From positions 121,178-185,177 of the forward strand of contig KB305961.1 in assembly GCA_000328365.1 (NCBI GenBank): a DNA stretch of 64,000 nt, written 5' to 3'. This stretch comes from Capitella teleta (lineage: Eukaryota > Annelida > Polychaeta > Capitellidae). Position 1 is the stretch's first letter, and the number at the start of each line of letters is the position of its first letter. Position numbers and translations under genes: made by a program. Below, piece by piece: positions 1-12,000 of this stretch. Under the pieces are notes generated by a model, which did no database searches, had not been told where the DNA came from, and was given only the letters and a program-made list of their open reading frames with translations.

Positions 1-31
<31 letters not shown>

Positions 32-2200
32 TTTTTTTTTTCTTTTAAATAAACAAATTTCCACCTCACCAAATTATTATCAAACTTTAATATTATTTGT
101 ATGAGGGGGCTCTTATATGATTTGTAGCAGTTCAAATTTCTAACACAGGCTGAATTGCCGAATATTGAAGATATTGATGGTGTGAATATTGATTCGTGAA
201 TACTCATACAAAAGTACAAGTACTGAAGCTACTGGTTGTATTGTAATTTCTTGTTTACCCATGCATAATTAGTAATGACCTTAATTTGTACTCCTGTGTG
301 TTCAGGTTTATTGCATGACATTCATAATTTCTCGAGTGGCAATACTGAAATGTTTTGTGTAAGTATTTTAAAAGATGCGAGTATTGTGATCGACTCACAA
401 AATCATTAAGAGTACCTTGGCAAAAAGCCAGCAATGACTGGTACCTCCGTATTTACTATAATGATGGGTTGATCGGTCCAATATTAACCGAAAAGAAAAA
501 TTACCTGGTATGGATTGACAAAGTTATTTTGTGTCCATTTATGCAGACTAATCTAATAAAATGTAAATTTTGAATTAATGAGGGGGAACATTTAAAATTA
601 TAATAGGGAATAGAGGAGTAATAGTATATAATTATAGTGAGGAAACGGGTGAATAAGTGTGACGTCACGGAGATCCCCAATACACGTGTCTGAAGATGAA
701 CAACTTAAAGAATGACATCATTTTCTATAGAGTGGAATTCTCAATTTGAGACAGATAACTAAAAGAACGATATCGCAGAGGGTGGAATGACGTCATTCAC
801 TCTCGTTGGCCATCATAACGCACCTAGGGAATACCCAGATTTGCATAGATGAATATTCATAATTATGATACTTCCCCTGGCAGTTTCGAAAGAGCGAACC
901 CCTTGAAACTTGTTTGCTATATTTATAAACTGCAATAATGCGGTTCAGGGGGAAAATAATTGACATTGGATGCATTCAACACTTTACACGTACGAATGAA
1001 ATATTTTTTAAACCAAGCACCAATGCTATGTGCTTCATTTGGGTCTAATAGTGATGAAAACGAACCGGTTGAGCGATATCATGTTGATTTGCAATTCACT
1101 TTGCCCAATTGTGATGCAGAGACGAATGAATTTAAACAATCTTGGTACAAATTTGATAAATTACCCCTTTAGCTAAGCTCGTAGTGAGTCATATGAAAAA
1201 AAAAGAGTTTTTTCTTATGCAAATTTATCAAGGCCAATGATTGCTTAATTGATTCCTTATACTTATACACTAATAGCTAAGCATCAAATTGTTCTAATTC
1301 TGTTTCAAACTAATTGAATTACTATTATGGCCGTGGCTCCTCATCCGGTACTGTACTAGGAGCATTGGGGCTCCTTGTCTGGTTGAGTCTTCAAGTATCT
1401 AGCTTGTCCTGCATTTATTGGTCAATTGTTATGCAATGCCATACGCAACCTTAGCGACTTTTACCATTGATCAAAACCCTACTGGTTTTGTGGCCCTCAT
1501 CAATCACATAACACTGACTGGAATTGTTCAATACTAATTTTTAGTAATATTCACGTGACCTTACATCCGACCGTGTTCCCAACAAGAAAACTAGGTATCG
1601 GTCGATAGAAGAGAATAGAACAATGATCAGATTTGCAGTTAGTGCAATATCTTTTTATATTTCATTCAATAACAGCCAAGAAGGCACATGTATTCATGTA
1701 AGGATGAAGGATATCCATACTAGGTGAGCCTAACAGGCGAAAAATACAACTTGAAAAAGTTCAGTATGCATGTACTGAATATTGTAACGGAAAAACATCA
1801 GTGATTTGAGTGTGTCTCTGCAGTTATTCATTTGTGGCGTATAGAAACACATTGCCTGAGTCAAGGAATCTTGATCAGTGGTGATCGCACCTACATTCAC
1901 TGTTCACTCAACTGAATGTTGAACGTTTTGATATGTAACAAATTTCACATGAATGTGACAAGATGTCACCAAGGTTTCGTTACAAGGATAATCAACGCTC
2001 CATTGACGCTCCATTGACGCACCCATTGACCCCACACATGAATTCAATTGTTCTGGGGAAGCATTGACTAAATGCTGTAAAATATTCAAATAAATATCAT
2101 CCAATTGCTGAAAAAATGCTCTCTGGCTTTTTGGTTTTTTTTCCTTCAGAATTTAGAATTTTGTCGAAATCCAAATCTGAAATCTGATTTCTGCTTTCAG
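1..2200. other. No recognisable gene; TG/T low-complexity edge
   Basis: The first 40 bases are a TG run followed by poly-T. The rest is AT-rich with only short ORFs of 60-72 codons that resemble nothing I know. The missing first coding exon of HUS1 should lie here or further left. I searched for a start resembling the conserved M-K-F-R-A-K-I beginning and did not find it. The dispersed repeat at 1810-2070 is listed separately. Confidence 0.5.
1810..2070 (+). repeat. Dispersed repeat, copy 1
   Basis: This block is similar to the reverse complement of 41831-42065. Shared landmarks, in the same order in both, are a GCAGTTATTCATTT-like stretch, AGAAACACATTG, TTGAATGTTGAACGTTTTG, a GTAACRAATT..CACA stretch and GGTTACAAGGATAA. 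Copy 2 lies inside the hAT element at 38028-42347, so this is probably a transposable-element family. No coding content or clear ends were seen here. Confidence 0.6.
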
Positions 2201-3282
2201 GAGTCGTGACAACAATATCGAAATTAGTGAAGTCATGCACGCTGCGGATCACAACGGACACGCTCTACTTCATCCTCTCAGAGCGAATGGTGACGGGAGG
2301 AACCGGGATCTGGTGCCAAGTCTCCAATTCAAAGCAACAATTTAACCACCTCAGAATCACTTCTTTGATGAGTTCAACTTGGATGGCGTTTCGGCCGAAG
2401 CGAATGAAATCTACTTGGAGGTGAACCCTGACCTCATGGTGAGGGCTCTGCGTACAGCGCAGAACGCAAAATCAGTGAAAATCAAACTGACCAAGAAACA
2501 CATGCCATGTCTGACCCTGGAGGTGGAACTGGTGAGTCATGTGACCCCTCGTGATCCCTCGTGACCTTTCTTCTTTAGCCAACCCTTGCCGCTCACTCAC
2601 GACTTGTAACCCACGATGTGCCTGTGAATGTCATTCCGCGACGACTCTGGGACGAATTTGAAGAACCAGAATTACCAGATTTCGACGTAAGTTGCGTGCT
2701 AATTGATCTTATACTTTTCTTATCACTTTGATCACAATTGATTCATGACCTGAGATTAAAGATTGCATAATCTCATCGATTTCTTCTTCTCAAGGTCACC
2801 TTATTCATGCCTTGTGTTAAGATTTTACGCAATGTTGTCGACCGGATGAAAAATCTCAGTAATTTTCTGACAATTTCTGCAAACAATTCGGGTGAAATGA
2901 ACTTTGGAGTGAGCACTGATATCGCGACCATTAAAACACACTTCAAAGATGTCGGCCATCCAAATTGGAGTGAGCTCTATTTTTATACAGATCTCGTAAA
3001 TTGCTTCTTTGTATTTTCTCATCAGGGGAAACCTCCGATCGAGATCCGAAAGAATTTGCAGACGCCAGGATCGATATCCGCAAGCTTGCTCAGTTCTTAG
3101 TGGGCCAACAGCTGAGTTCTGTGAAAATTATTTGCAGTAATTATAAATTCATAACAAAAGTAATTTGCTAATTTTTTTTTTTTTTTCTGTTTCTAGATTT
3201 GGTACATGAACATCTTGCTCACTTCTTCATCGTTCATGACGATGTTTCTCTTCAGTATTCACTTCCCGTTGTTAATTCATGA
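2201..3282 (+). CDS. HUS1: Checkpoint clamp protein HUS1 (5' exon missing)
   Basis: HUS1 is one of three subunits of the 9-1-1 (RAD9-RAD1-HUS1) clamp, which is loaded on damaged DNA and helps activate ATR signalling in the nucleus. Coding exons read: 2201-2319, 2355-2531, 2579-2686, 2795-2969, 3026-3136 and 3197-3282 (TGA). All junctions keep phase. The peptide follows human HUS1 closely from about residue 19 to the end, including [28 protein letters not shown], a THFKD block, [14 protein letters not shown] and the C-terminal [12 protein letters not shown]. The first exon (about 18 residues) was not found; the first visible exon needs one upstream base to complete an Arg codon. The intron at 2320-2354 would be only 35 nt, and the other introns are 47-108 nt. 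The gene converges on CPT1, with 274 bp between the stop codons. Confidence 0.93.
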
Positions 3283-3307
3283 TTTCATTATCCTCTTTCC
3301 ATGTGTA

Positions 3308-3313
3308 AATAAA
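3308..3313 (+). terminator. HUS1 poly(A) signal AATAAA
   Basis: A canonical AATAAA lies 26 nt after the HUS1 stop codon. It is the first such hexamer downstream, and a very short 3' UTR fits the compact convergent arrangement with CPT1. Confidence 0.6.
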
Positions 3314-3556
3314 TTATGTTAATTTTATACAAACAAAAATGGATCAGAAGTACCAGCATAAAATCAAAGCCGTTTAATTGCAAAATCTGAAACATCTGTT
3401 TCATCAATGCACACGATAAAAAAGATACTTAACAATAGGAATGCAACACAAGAATACATGAACCAGCATATTTTCAGGATCACACTATCTAAACACAGGA
3501 ATGAGTCTTGGATAGAAGCAATTTTTAGGCGAGATTAAAACTCCACCGGAATGATT

Positions 3557-5827
3557 TCACATGAACAATTCACTCATATCCTTCATGGCTTTTGTGATTC
3601 TTTCTCCAAATCTCTTGGAATCAGTTTCGTCACAACTTTTCTTGGAAGAAATATGGAAGAAGACCACGTTCTCCCCAGCGATGATGTAAGACACCCCGTA
3701 TCCATCCTCCGTCACGGGCCCAAAACCCCCGCCAGCCGACATCAAATCCGGGTACTTGGACATGTCGAAGTCGGTCTGGTTGGTGGGCGTCTGGCTGGTG
3801 GACAGCCTCCATGGTTCCCCGAGAGCCTCGTTCAGGAGCGGGCTATCCACCTCCAAGTATCGCGCCACCACGTAGAGCGAGAACAGATGACGGTCCACTC
3901 CATCGCCCGTCATCGCTTGGCGACACGTGGCCGTGTGCCTGGCGGTCGCGGCCTTAAGCGCTCGCTGTTTCTCCTCCTTGCTGGCTTCTGGGTTGCACAT
4001 GGCTTTCGCGAAGGCCACCGACTCCAGGCTGCACGAACGGATGGTCTCGGTGCGACCGTCACGGTAGAGACGAACGCTGCAAGCCTCGTACGTGAGGCAG
4101 GAACGCCCACGCTCTCGGAAGTACGCCAACTGCAGCGCCATCTGCAGGTAGGCATCCGGGGAGAGCTTGGCTGATTTCATGAGGCCCTTGCCGTACGCAT
4201 CGTGGGTCACCAGGTGCAGATCGACGTCACAGATGAGCTTCTCCGCCACGCTCCGACTTCCCTGGATGACCTTGAGACAATCCTCGCTCATCTCCCACTG
4301 CAGCTTCATCGGGTACGGAGGCTGGTACTCGCAAACTCCCTTGGTGTGTCCGTCGTCAAGGTAACCAACCATGAAATCATTGCTGATGACGTACTCCCAT
4401 AAGTGGCCCATAATGGGAGCGTCCGCCCACGAGTGCTCAGCGTTGAAGCCGATCCTTGCATTGGATGTGACAACCAGGGTGAACGACTTATCAAACCAGC
4501 GGTTGCATCCGTTGCCATGGAGCATCGAGCGACCGAAGTCATCCAGATTATCCATGTCCTGCGCTTCATCATCCAACACAAGAACAAACGCTGACTTCTC
4601 AATAGCGTCCAGGGAGGTCTTGTTAAACCCTTTCCCGAAGAAGTCCTTCCTTGCTTCTGCCCAGGGAGTCCGGTATCCCGCTGTTAGGGCGGCCAAGTGC
4701 TCCTCTCCTTCAGCCGGCTCCTCTTCGCTGTCGAGGATCTCTTGCAACATGACCTCCAACTCGCAAGCCTGCAGGTATCTGCCTTGATTGTGGATGTGTA
4801 TCTTGTAGTATCGTCCCTTATGGTACACCACGATGTGGTGACTCTCGTTGATGTGCACCAGTTGGTCGACTTCAATGCCTGGGATGCGCGTGGTGTTGAA
4901 GAGGCGTCTGTACTGCATGGAGCACAGCGGAATGTGCTTGTTCACTGTCCTCGGCTGCATTTCTTCCGTCTCGATCTGCCGCTTGAACTCGATCATACAA
5001 TGAACGACGTTCGCTGCCCTGGCGGCCTGCAGGTGAGTCTGGGGCTTCAGGATGGCGTCCACGCCGTAGAAGTTGCTGTTGATCATGATGGGCGAGCGTC
5101 CTCTGAGGTAGACGTACTCCTCCCACCAGTCAGAGACGTAGTTGGTAGACCACCAGGACTTGAGTAGGAGGTACTTCTGCAGTCGTTTGCCAACATCATG
5201 CTCAAACTCATGCGCCATCTTCTCGACCTTTGAGTACTCCTCATCGTCATAGAGCGGACGGACAGATAGCAGGTACCGCTTCATCGTGTCGTGAACCGTA
5301 GGCACTGGTAGACGAGGCAGGCACCCTTGGTAGCTGAAGGTCATTGGACTGCGCCCGCACATCAGCGTCAGTAAGCCAGCCCAGATCCGGGTTTTCATGG
5401 AGATTTGACCTCTGCCCTCTTGGATCCATGCCGTGTAGCTGAGGAGTGCTCTGAGCGAGTACTTCCAGGTAGCAATGAAAGCGAACCACATCAAGACGGC
5501 CGCGCCCACCCGGCAGTGCAGCCACGCCGAATCAACGCCCACAACGTACTCCTCCAACTTCTCCGTCAAACCAAACGAAAAATCGTAACCGACGTAATCA
5601 GAAACGAGCACAAGGAAGAGTAGGATAGGGAAACTGGCGGCCGGTGCAGGGAAGATGGTGTTGTAGAAATGGGTGCGATGTCTGCCTTCCCCGTAGTATT
5701 GCTCTATCCAATCAAAGCCTTCCCGCATCCGTTTTTGAGGGCCTTCTTTCCAGTATTCCATGGAGCCCTCAAGGCGACGACAGGCGTCCACTTGATGAGC
5801 CCACAGGTCCGCTCGCAATCTCCCCAT
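3557..5827 (-). CDS. CPT1: Carnitine O-palmitoyltransferase 1, intronless
   Basis: CPT1 sits in the outer mitochondrial membrane and moves long-chain acyl groups from CoA to carnitine, the rate-limiting step of fatty-acid entry. The ORF encodes 756 residues from the first ATG (5827), against about 773 in human CPT1A. Two membrane segments lie near residues 56-78 and 108-125. The catalytic His is near residue 465 in NAEHSWADAPIMGHLWEY. Other family blocks are LPRLPVPTVHDT, KSWWSTNYVSDWWEEYVYLR, LTAGYRTPWA, RWFDKSFTLVV, EPWRLSTSQTP and GGGFGPVTEDGYGVSYI. The start is chosen because an in-frame TAA lies just upstream. The usual extreme N-terminal regulatory segment (about 20-30 residues) is not recognisable, so a short upstream exon is possible. 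The absence of introns is odd, because animal CPT1 genes normally have many and the neighbours do too. A minus-strand ATTAAA at 3373-3378 may be the poly(A) signal. Confidence 0.95.
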   Translation of the reverse strand: MGRLRADLWAHQVDACRRLEGSMEYWKEGPQKRMREGFDWIEQYYGEGRHRTHFYNTIFPAPAASFPILLFLVLVSDYVGYDFSFGLTEKLEEYVVGVDSAWLHCRVGAAVLMWFAFIATWKYSLRALLSYTAWIQEGRGQISMKTRIWAGLLTLMCGRSPMTFSYQGCLPRLPVPTVHDTMKRYLLSVRPLYDDEEYSKVEKMAHEFEHDVGKRLQKYLLLKSWWSTNYVSDWWEEYVYLRGRSPIMINSNFYGVDAILKPQTHLQAARAANVVHCMIEFKRQIETEEMQPRTVNKHIPLCSMQYRRLFNTTRIPGIEVDQLVHINESHHIVVYHKGRYYKIHIHNQGRYLQACELEVMLQEILDSEEEPAEGEEHLAALTAGYRTPWAEARKDFFGKGFNKTSLDAIEKSAFVLVLDDEAQDMDNLDDFGRSMLHGNGCNRWFDKSFTLVVTSNARIGFNAEHSWADAPIMGHLWEYVISNDFMVGYLDDGHTKGVCEYQPPYPMKLQWEMSEDCLKVIQGSRSVAEKLICDVDLHLVTHDAYGKGLMKSAKLSPDAYLQMALQLAYFRERGRSCLTYEACSVRLYRDGRTETIRSCSLESVAFAKAMCNPEASKEEKQRALKAATARHTATCRQAMTGDGVDRHLFSLYVVARYLEVDSPLLNEALGEPWRLSTSQTPTNQTDFDMSKYPDLMSAGGGFGPVTEDGYGVSYIIAGENVVFFHISSKKSCDETDSKRFGERITKAMKDMSELFM

Positions 5828-8016
5828 TTTGTGACCAGAGGGATCCCGCCGGCTTCGCTGCTTTTCCAATGTTTATGCTGACCTGATTTCTGCCGACGCA
5901 GCTTTTAAGCCTTGGTCGCTACGCAGCTCTCTCCTCCGCTTCTCACTTCTACGATCTGTCTATCCTCTCAGAGATCGATTCTTTTGTGATCAACAGCGAT
6001 AAGATTATGTTGATGGCTGGAACACGCCCTGTTTTTTGTCAGGAATCGTGACTGCAGAGGAAGCTTGTTAATCGATTGTTTTTCGAATTGACAACCGGTC
6101 GGCTCATTTATTATGCGAGGCGTGCGGGTGGCGCGGCTCATGTTGACCTACTTAAAGCTAAATTATGATCGTGTATGGGTTGTAGTCACGGCCACCCAAG
6201 AGGATGTTGTTTGTAGACACGACTATTGGTCTCAGCACCTAGGGTCAATGCTTGAATCGTTGCTGACCATCGCAGTTGGTCGCTATTGGCACGCACATCG
6301 ATAATCATGAATTCGTGATGACCCGAAAGCATTCGTCTGTTTGTTTACAATTCTTGTATACACGTGCAGTTGAGCACGTGCCTGCTTCACTACACATAAT
6401 TGAATTACCCTAAAACGTAATACCTGTATTATAACACCCATCGATCTGAAGTAATTCAGTGAATGTTGATATCTTTTCTCAAGCTGAGCATAAATCAACA
6501 AAATAATTATAGAGACATTATAGAGATTGTATTACCTCTACGTTGATTTATTTGTATTAGTTAATTGAGCTTCGTACCATATCGGCCTACTAGTACATGT
6601 ATATAAATCATAATTAGGCCTAAGATCGGAACAATTTCATTTATCTAGGATTCGAGGTCTCTAAGTGCTGGTTGATAAACTAATAAAGGCGAGACCTAAA
6701 TCAACGCCTTCAATGCTCGGTTTATTATAAGTACATGCAATAAAGATAGCATCTTAAATTTGTAGACCCAAGTTCATGCAGATATAAAGATGATTTGAGA
6801 CGTTTGAGATGATTCCTAACCTTGAGACCCAATACCTTGCTTTTTTGAATGCTATCTGAAGCTGATATGCCGGTATGTACTGGCCACTGTATAATATTCA
6901 CATGCCGGTTATAAGAACATCCTTGAGCGCACGTGTCAATGTCACTCGTGTATTATAAGCTGCGTTTCTACCTGGCTCGATGTCCCCAATGAAACGCGGA
7001 GGTCGCGAGTTCGAGCCCCGCTCAGACCCTCAGCATGGCCGATTGGTTAGCTGCCAGCTAGTTGCATAATGGGACCGATTGCTTCGGAAGAATTCAAAGC
7101 AAAGGATCTTCAAGACTGGAAGTTAAGCATTGAGCTCTCTGCCCACGGAGCTTTTACTGCATGGGTCACAGGAAGGGTTAAATACATGTTCACACGTTGG
7201 GTCACAACCCTGATTATTCACTATATATAAATATATCAGCCCTATGTAATATACAGAGTGGGTCAAAATAAGTTTATCTACTCCATGTTAAAGATCTCAA
7301 TGCTTTCCAATGCTGATACGCATTTCTGCAACACAGATCGCAGTGTAAAATCACACAATATGATAAGATAAATAAATACTTGGTATGGTTAGTCTGAACA
7401 TGTCATGCTACTATTCCTATCCTTTCTATTCCAATTTCATCAACATTTATGCCGATTTATCTCAATTAATCGAGTGCACTCATCATTCCGCGATATTTCC
7501 ACTTTTGGCGGCAAACAGGGCCCCGGACCATGGATAAGCTTCATTGAATGGTTTTGTCAAAATCACAACAAAGCGGAGAGTATAGAAACGCCATGCATGC
7601 AAGAGATGACATTGCTTAAAGGGTTCCAGTGCTGGCGTTTCCGCTCCTCTCAACTCTTCACGTATCATATCTTGGTCGAATTCATGCATGCGAATGGGTT
7701 TCCGCTTTTGTGTGACTTCTTCGTTGGCTGATGTTGCTGTTTGTATGCTGTGTAGATTTTCTGCTCTCAGGAGCGTCTCTGTCAGGTCTTCTGGTTGGCT
7801 TCTGCATTTCTCTCTGTTGATATTTAGGTTGATAGGTGCATGGTCGGATCGCAGGAGGGGTGTCTGGTGAACTTCGAAACTCGTGATGGCTGAAATGTAT
7901 TCTGGTGAAATGAGGCAGGTGTCACCGTTGACCCTGACAAAAGGTGAGTTCTCCTGAGAAATCTCTTGAGGCAGAGCTGGGATTGTTTAGCATGACCATG
8001 GAAGGCTGCAGAGCAC
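5828..8016. other. Intergenic DNA upstream of CPT1
   Basis: No host gene is supported; ORFs here are under 110 codons and unrecognised. The first 300 bases presumably hold the CPT1 promoter and 5' UTR on the minus strand, but I see no TATA box or other site I could defend. Confidence 0.4.
6966..7080 (+). repeat. tRNA-like (SINE-like) fragment
   Basis: A stretch resembling a tRNA T-arm and B box (GCGAGTTCGAGCCCCGC, 4 of 5 stem pairs) is followed within about 30 bases by an A-box-like GGCCGATTGGTTAGC. Box order B then A is wrong for one tRNA. It could mark a junction of two tRNA-derived units or a SINE remnant. No full cloverleaf can be folded, so it is not called as a tRNA gene. Confidence 0.25.
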
Positions 8017-9053
8017 TCATAATGTACTTTGCATTGAGGTTTGGGCTGGATATTTTATCACAGCATGCTCTATAATGTGTTGCACGAGGAAGAGATTTAC
8101 CTTGGAGAAACCGGTTCTGGATTCACCGAAGCGGGCATTCATATCTCCGATAATGTTGAATTTCTCTTGAGGCGAGGTCGACATTTTGTTCTTCATTTCT
8201 GCTAACGGTGCAAATGAATGGAACTGAGAATCACTGGGAGCAATATAACAGGACATCAGGGTCAGGTGAAGAAACAAACGCAATTCTATCTGTAAATGCT
8301 GAGGCATTTTTATGGTTATATGCCGTAAAAACGTTAAATGAGTGTCGAATTGAAAATCAGTTTATGACAGCTCGGCGAGATGCCAGACTGCCCAGGGGGC
8401 ATTCATTAGCATGTAATTTGGGATGTAGTTTAGATTATAGAGTCGTTTAGTTAGAAGCCTTTGCCGGTCCTGCGTCAGTTGCTGAGACGCGCGGGGACTG
8501 ATGCCAGGATAGGCGCAGAATGGTTAGTTTTCATTGTTTAGTTGTATCGTTTTTATATGTATTTTTCATTTATAGTGCATCGCTTTGATTATCAATAAAG
8601 GATATCATTGATCGCCATCGTCCTGTATCCTGGTGTCCCTAATTGCCACTCAATTCGGTGGTAGTAGCGTCTCGGTAGTAGTGTCCGTTATACTACCAAA
8701 ACAAAATCGGGATTTGGGGTCGAAGCAAACACAATATAGCTCATTAACCAATTTCTCAAATACATTGCACATCCTCCTCTGTATAAGTTTTCGCCAGTTC
8801 CTCTGAAGCATACAGACCCAGGTAATGACACATTTTGGTCAGTTTTCAATTCTGTGAGAAAAATGATATGAAAAGTGCTTACAAAACTCAACAACATTTG
8901 TGAATGAAGCTTATTCTTGGCTCCGTGGATATTGAACGAAACAAGGGAAGCATTTCTTGCTGCTTTGACCATTTTGTTACGCACATCCACAGACCCCAAA
9001 ATGCATAGGATTGGTCTATTCTTATCGGAGGCCTGAACCCCAAGACGCTTCAA
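8017..9053 (-). mobile_element. LINE relic: endonuclease domain pieces
   Basis: Reading the minus strand, 9053-8688 encodes the start of an APE-type endonuclease (SLVSFNIHGAKNKL, then FLTELKTD, then NPDFVLVV). Further on, 8250-8017 encodes the continuation (CYIAPSDSQFHSFAPLAEM, then NIIGDMNARFG). Both belong to non-LTR retrotransposon ORF2. The domain is split by about 400 bases of unrelated DNA (8270-8695), and no reverse transcriptase follows, so this is a truncated, interrupted copy. It may be the same broad family (Jockey/CR1-like) as the LINE near 39000, but the two preserve different domains. Confidence 0.7.
8270..8695 (+). mobile_element. Possible solo LTR inserted in the LINE relic
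   Basis: About 425 bases interrupt the LINE endonuclease reading. The insert carries an AATAAA near its right half (around 8595) and no coding content, as expected of a lone LTR. The exact ends and a target duplication could not be fixed. The family is unknown (Ty3-like is a guess), and it is younger than the LINE it splits. A MITE or other short insert is equally possible. Confidence 0.25.
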
Positions 9054-12000
9054 CCTTATAATTATATGAATGTGTCTGAATAATCACACGAGTTGACCAA
9101 ACTTGTGGGATCAAAACGTGCCAGACAAACCACACATTGATTCAGCTAAACATCTAAAGAAAACATGGAGTCATCATGTCTTCTCAGCACATTCATCGAC
9201 AGATCTTGTGGGTTTGACCTCCTTAAAAGAAAGCCTTAATTATCAGTTAAAATTGAAATAATTAGCTTTCTACTAGAACGTTTCAAAAAGTTAATAGAAA
9301 CAGGCAACATGTTACGAAAACAAAAATAGAAGCAATATCAACATGAACATGAACTTAGGGATAAAAACCACCTTCAGTGCTTTTCAACAGAAGCAATAAA
9401 CACTTTTCTTTCACTCATGGGGGTCATAATAGTTAATGACTCCATTTCTCAAGCTGATTATCTGCAAAACTGGCGCCCGTATCACCCGAATGGGTTGGGT
9501 GGAGCCGTAAAACCCCAATCAAGCAACACTGCAAAGAAAATGTTTAACACAGAGGAATTCATCAGCCATGATGAAGGAGGAACGTTTGGTCTGAGCTTTG
9601 GTCAATAGGAATGCCAGCCATGTTAGAATTGGATTTAAGGGCTCATGCACATGCATCTAAATGTTATGCAGGGTGGCATGCAGTGCTTGACATTATTTGT
9701 GTACTTATATGCACCACTGTAGGCTTTACAGATAGCCAGAATGCAAGCAACAATATATGCAAATTGCAATGGTTGGAGCTTTGCAAATATCCCCCCACAA
9801 TTATATGGTAGAGTGATAGGTCTTCATAGAAAACATGGATATTACATTGCCTTGAAATTAAACTTAAAAGTTCTTCATTAACCATTTACTTTTCTGGGCA
9901 GTTGGCTGCAGGTTCCATCGATAATTGTTTGCATAGTCTGGCTTAGTAGGTGAAGAATTTGCAATAGATCTATTGTCGAGTGCCGAACTTATAAACTTTC
10001 CAAAATGATTCCAGTATCTTTATGAGGACTTAATATCTCTAAAAATGTTCAGTTTTTATCGAAATGTGTTCGAAGTTATCGATTTATAGTCAGTTGAAAA
10101 GCGCAGATTATACTGGTTTTTTTATTTTTTATTTTTTTATTTTTTTTTTTTTTTATATTTTTTATCACAACTTGCGGAGTAAGGATTTTGTTCGATTTAC
10201 CCACTTCTTCTCGATTCACGTTACGATTGCAAGAAATGAAGATCGCAAATGAGTTCAACAATATTTTTTTCAGATACAGAAATATCTAAGGAAGAAGTAT
10301 AATAGTCAACTTTAAGTTTTTTATTCACTACATGTATTGGCAAAGTTATACCGATTTTACTGCAGTTGGGTATGATTTTTCCCATGCTATTTGATAGAGA
10401 AAGCTTTGATTCCACGAAACAAAATGGCGTTCAACTCTCATATTGCGTATATGGCACTTATCTGTGGTGGTAAATATATCGGAATATCGGGATTATAGTT
10501 GTGTGATTTTGAGGCTGGTGGTCGCCTTCTTATTTGCCAAATGACACAATTTTCCACGAGCGTCTGAAATTGAGCGCTGAAGTCATGATCATTTTATGTA
10601 ACTTCCAGTATACAAATATATCTCCGTCTGTACATAAGAATATTCAGACGGCATTCTGTCTAGATTTGCAGCCTTTTCCGTGCTGTGCCAGCCATACATG
10701 TACTAGTAGTGGTTTCAATTTCACAAGACTAAATCATTTATAATTATAATTATCGTATACATTGTGATAATTGCGGTCGTGTAGATTTCTAATACTGCAT
10801 GTTGTTGTGTATGCATGTAGTCAGTAGTGAGTACATGTAATAACACACAGGAAGAATGTTCTCCCTTTGTAGTAATATAGCGCCTGAAAGCGCGTTCTGT
10901 CGCGGAATCATAACGCACCGCTTATTTCCTCCATAACGCATCAGTCGAAATCCGTTGAACAATCTGGCTAATTTAGTCTAATTAGAATGTTGAAATCCAC
11001 CAATATTCATCAAGATTAATTGTGTACTCAATTGAACTCTAGCTTTTTACAAATAAAGTATCAAACATTGCGAAATTTGTAAAAATATGTTACGAAATAA
11101 TGAGCGCTCCCTGCCCTACATACCCAGATATTGGGGTCATGACCTATGGATCAAAACACCGTCAGAGAAAGAACGTTGACTTTGTCATTTAGGAAGAATC
11201 AATTCGGCATCCGTTTTGTTCAATATTGGAACTAACCACTGTGAGTTATAATTGGTACACGGTATTGTTAGTATATTATTGATGTGGTACAGTTGTAAAT
11301 CGTCATATATTGTATTATTCATTGTGATTGTTATAATTTGCGCAATTTCACAGATGTTCTTTCACTGTTTGAGTGTTTCAGGCTTTGAGTTTGAAGTCAA
11401 GTGTCACTGTTGTCACTGTCAGTGACAAGTGTTCACAGTCATGACTCATTACTCATCCAGTCTGAGCCCAGATCTGATCTCGTTGTCACTGTAAGACTCC
11501 AAATTCCCCCGAGATGACTGCTTATCTGCTTATAGTTATAAGTTATATGGATCTTACTCTTAGCCTGATCAAACAAGAATCACCCAACCAGCCAACTCCC
11601 TATACTGCCATAGTATAAGTAAACCTAAGTTAGTAATTAAATTGATGAGAATATATATAATCATTATAATTTATGCGTGACGTCCACTGTTGACCTTGAG
11701 ACATACGTTTTTTGTGTCCCCTTAATGGTTCACTTGCGTATTAACCCGTTCCCCTATTAATTATTCTACAAGTGACGTATCCTGTGTCCTTGAGCCCTCA
11801 GCCAGTAGGCCAGCAGCGGCTGAGGCATTTTTAGCTGGTCAGCCGACTATTTGTGGTTGATTAACAGAGGTGAATTTTTATTCTTGGCTCAGATAGACTG
11901 CATTGCTAATACATGGATTGTATGCTTTCGCGAGCATAGGATACGTGATGTATTCATAAGAATTAGGCAGCTCTCAAGTACGTAAGCTTATCCTAATGAA

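Noticed and set aside
1621-1730. Short ORF ending at a GTGAGC donor as the HUS1 first exon
   Set aside because: Its peptide does not resemble the conserved HUS1 start and the donor phase does not give the needed Arg codon.
3551-4174. 207-codon ORF on the plus strand
   Set aside because: It is antisense to the CPT1 coding frame, shows no known motif, and is a typical shadow of a GC-rich ORF.
6966-7080. tRNA gene
   Set aside because: A- and B-box-like blocks are in the wrong order and no acceptor stem or cloverleaf can be folded.
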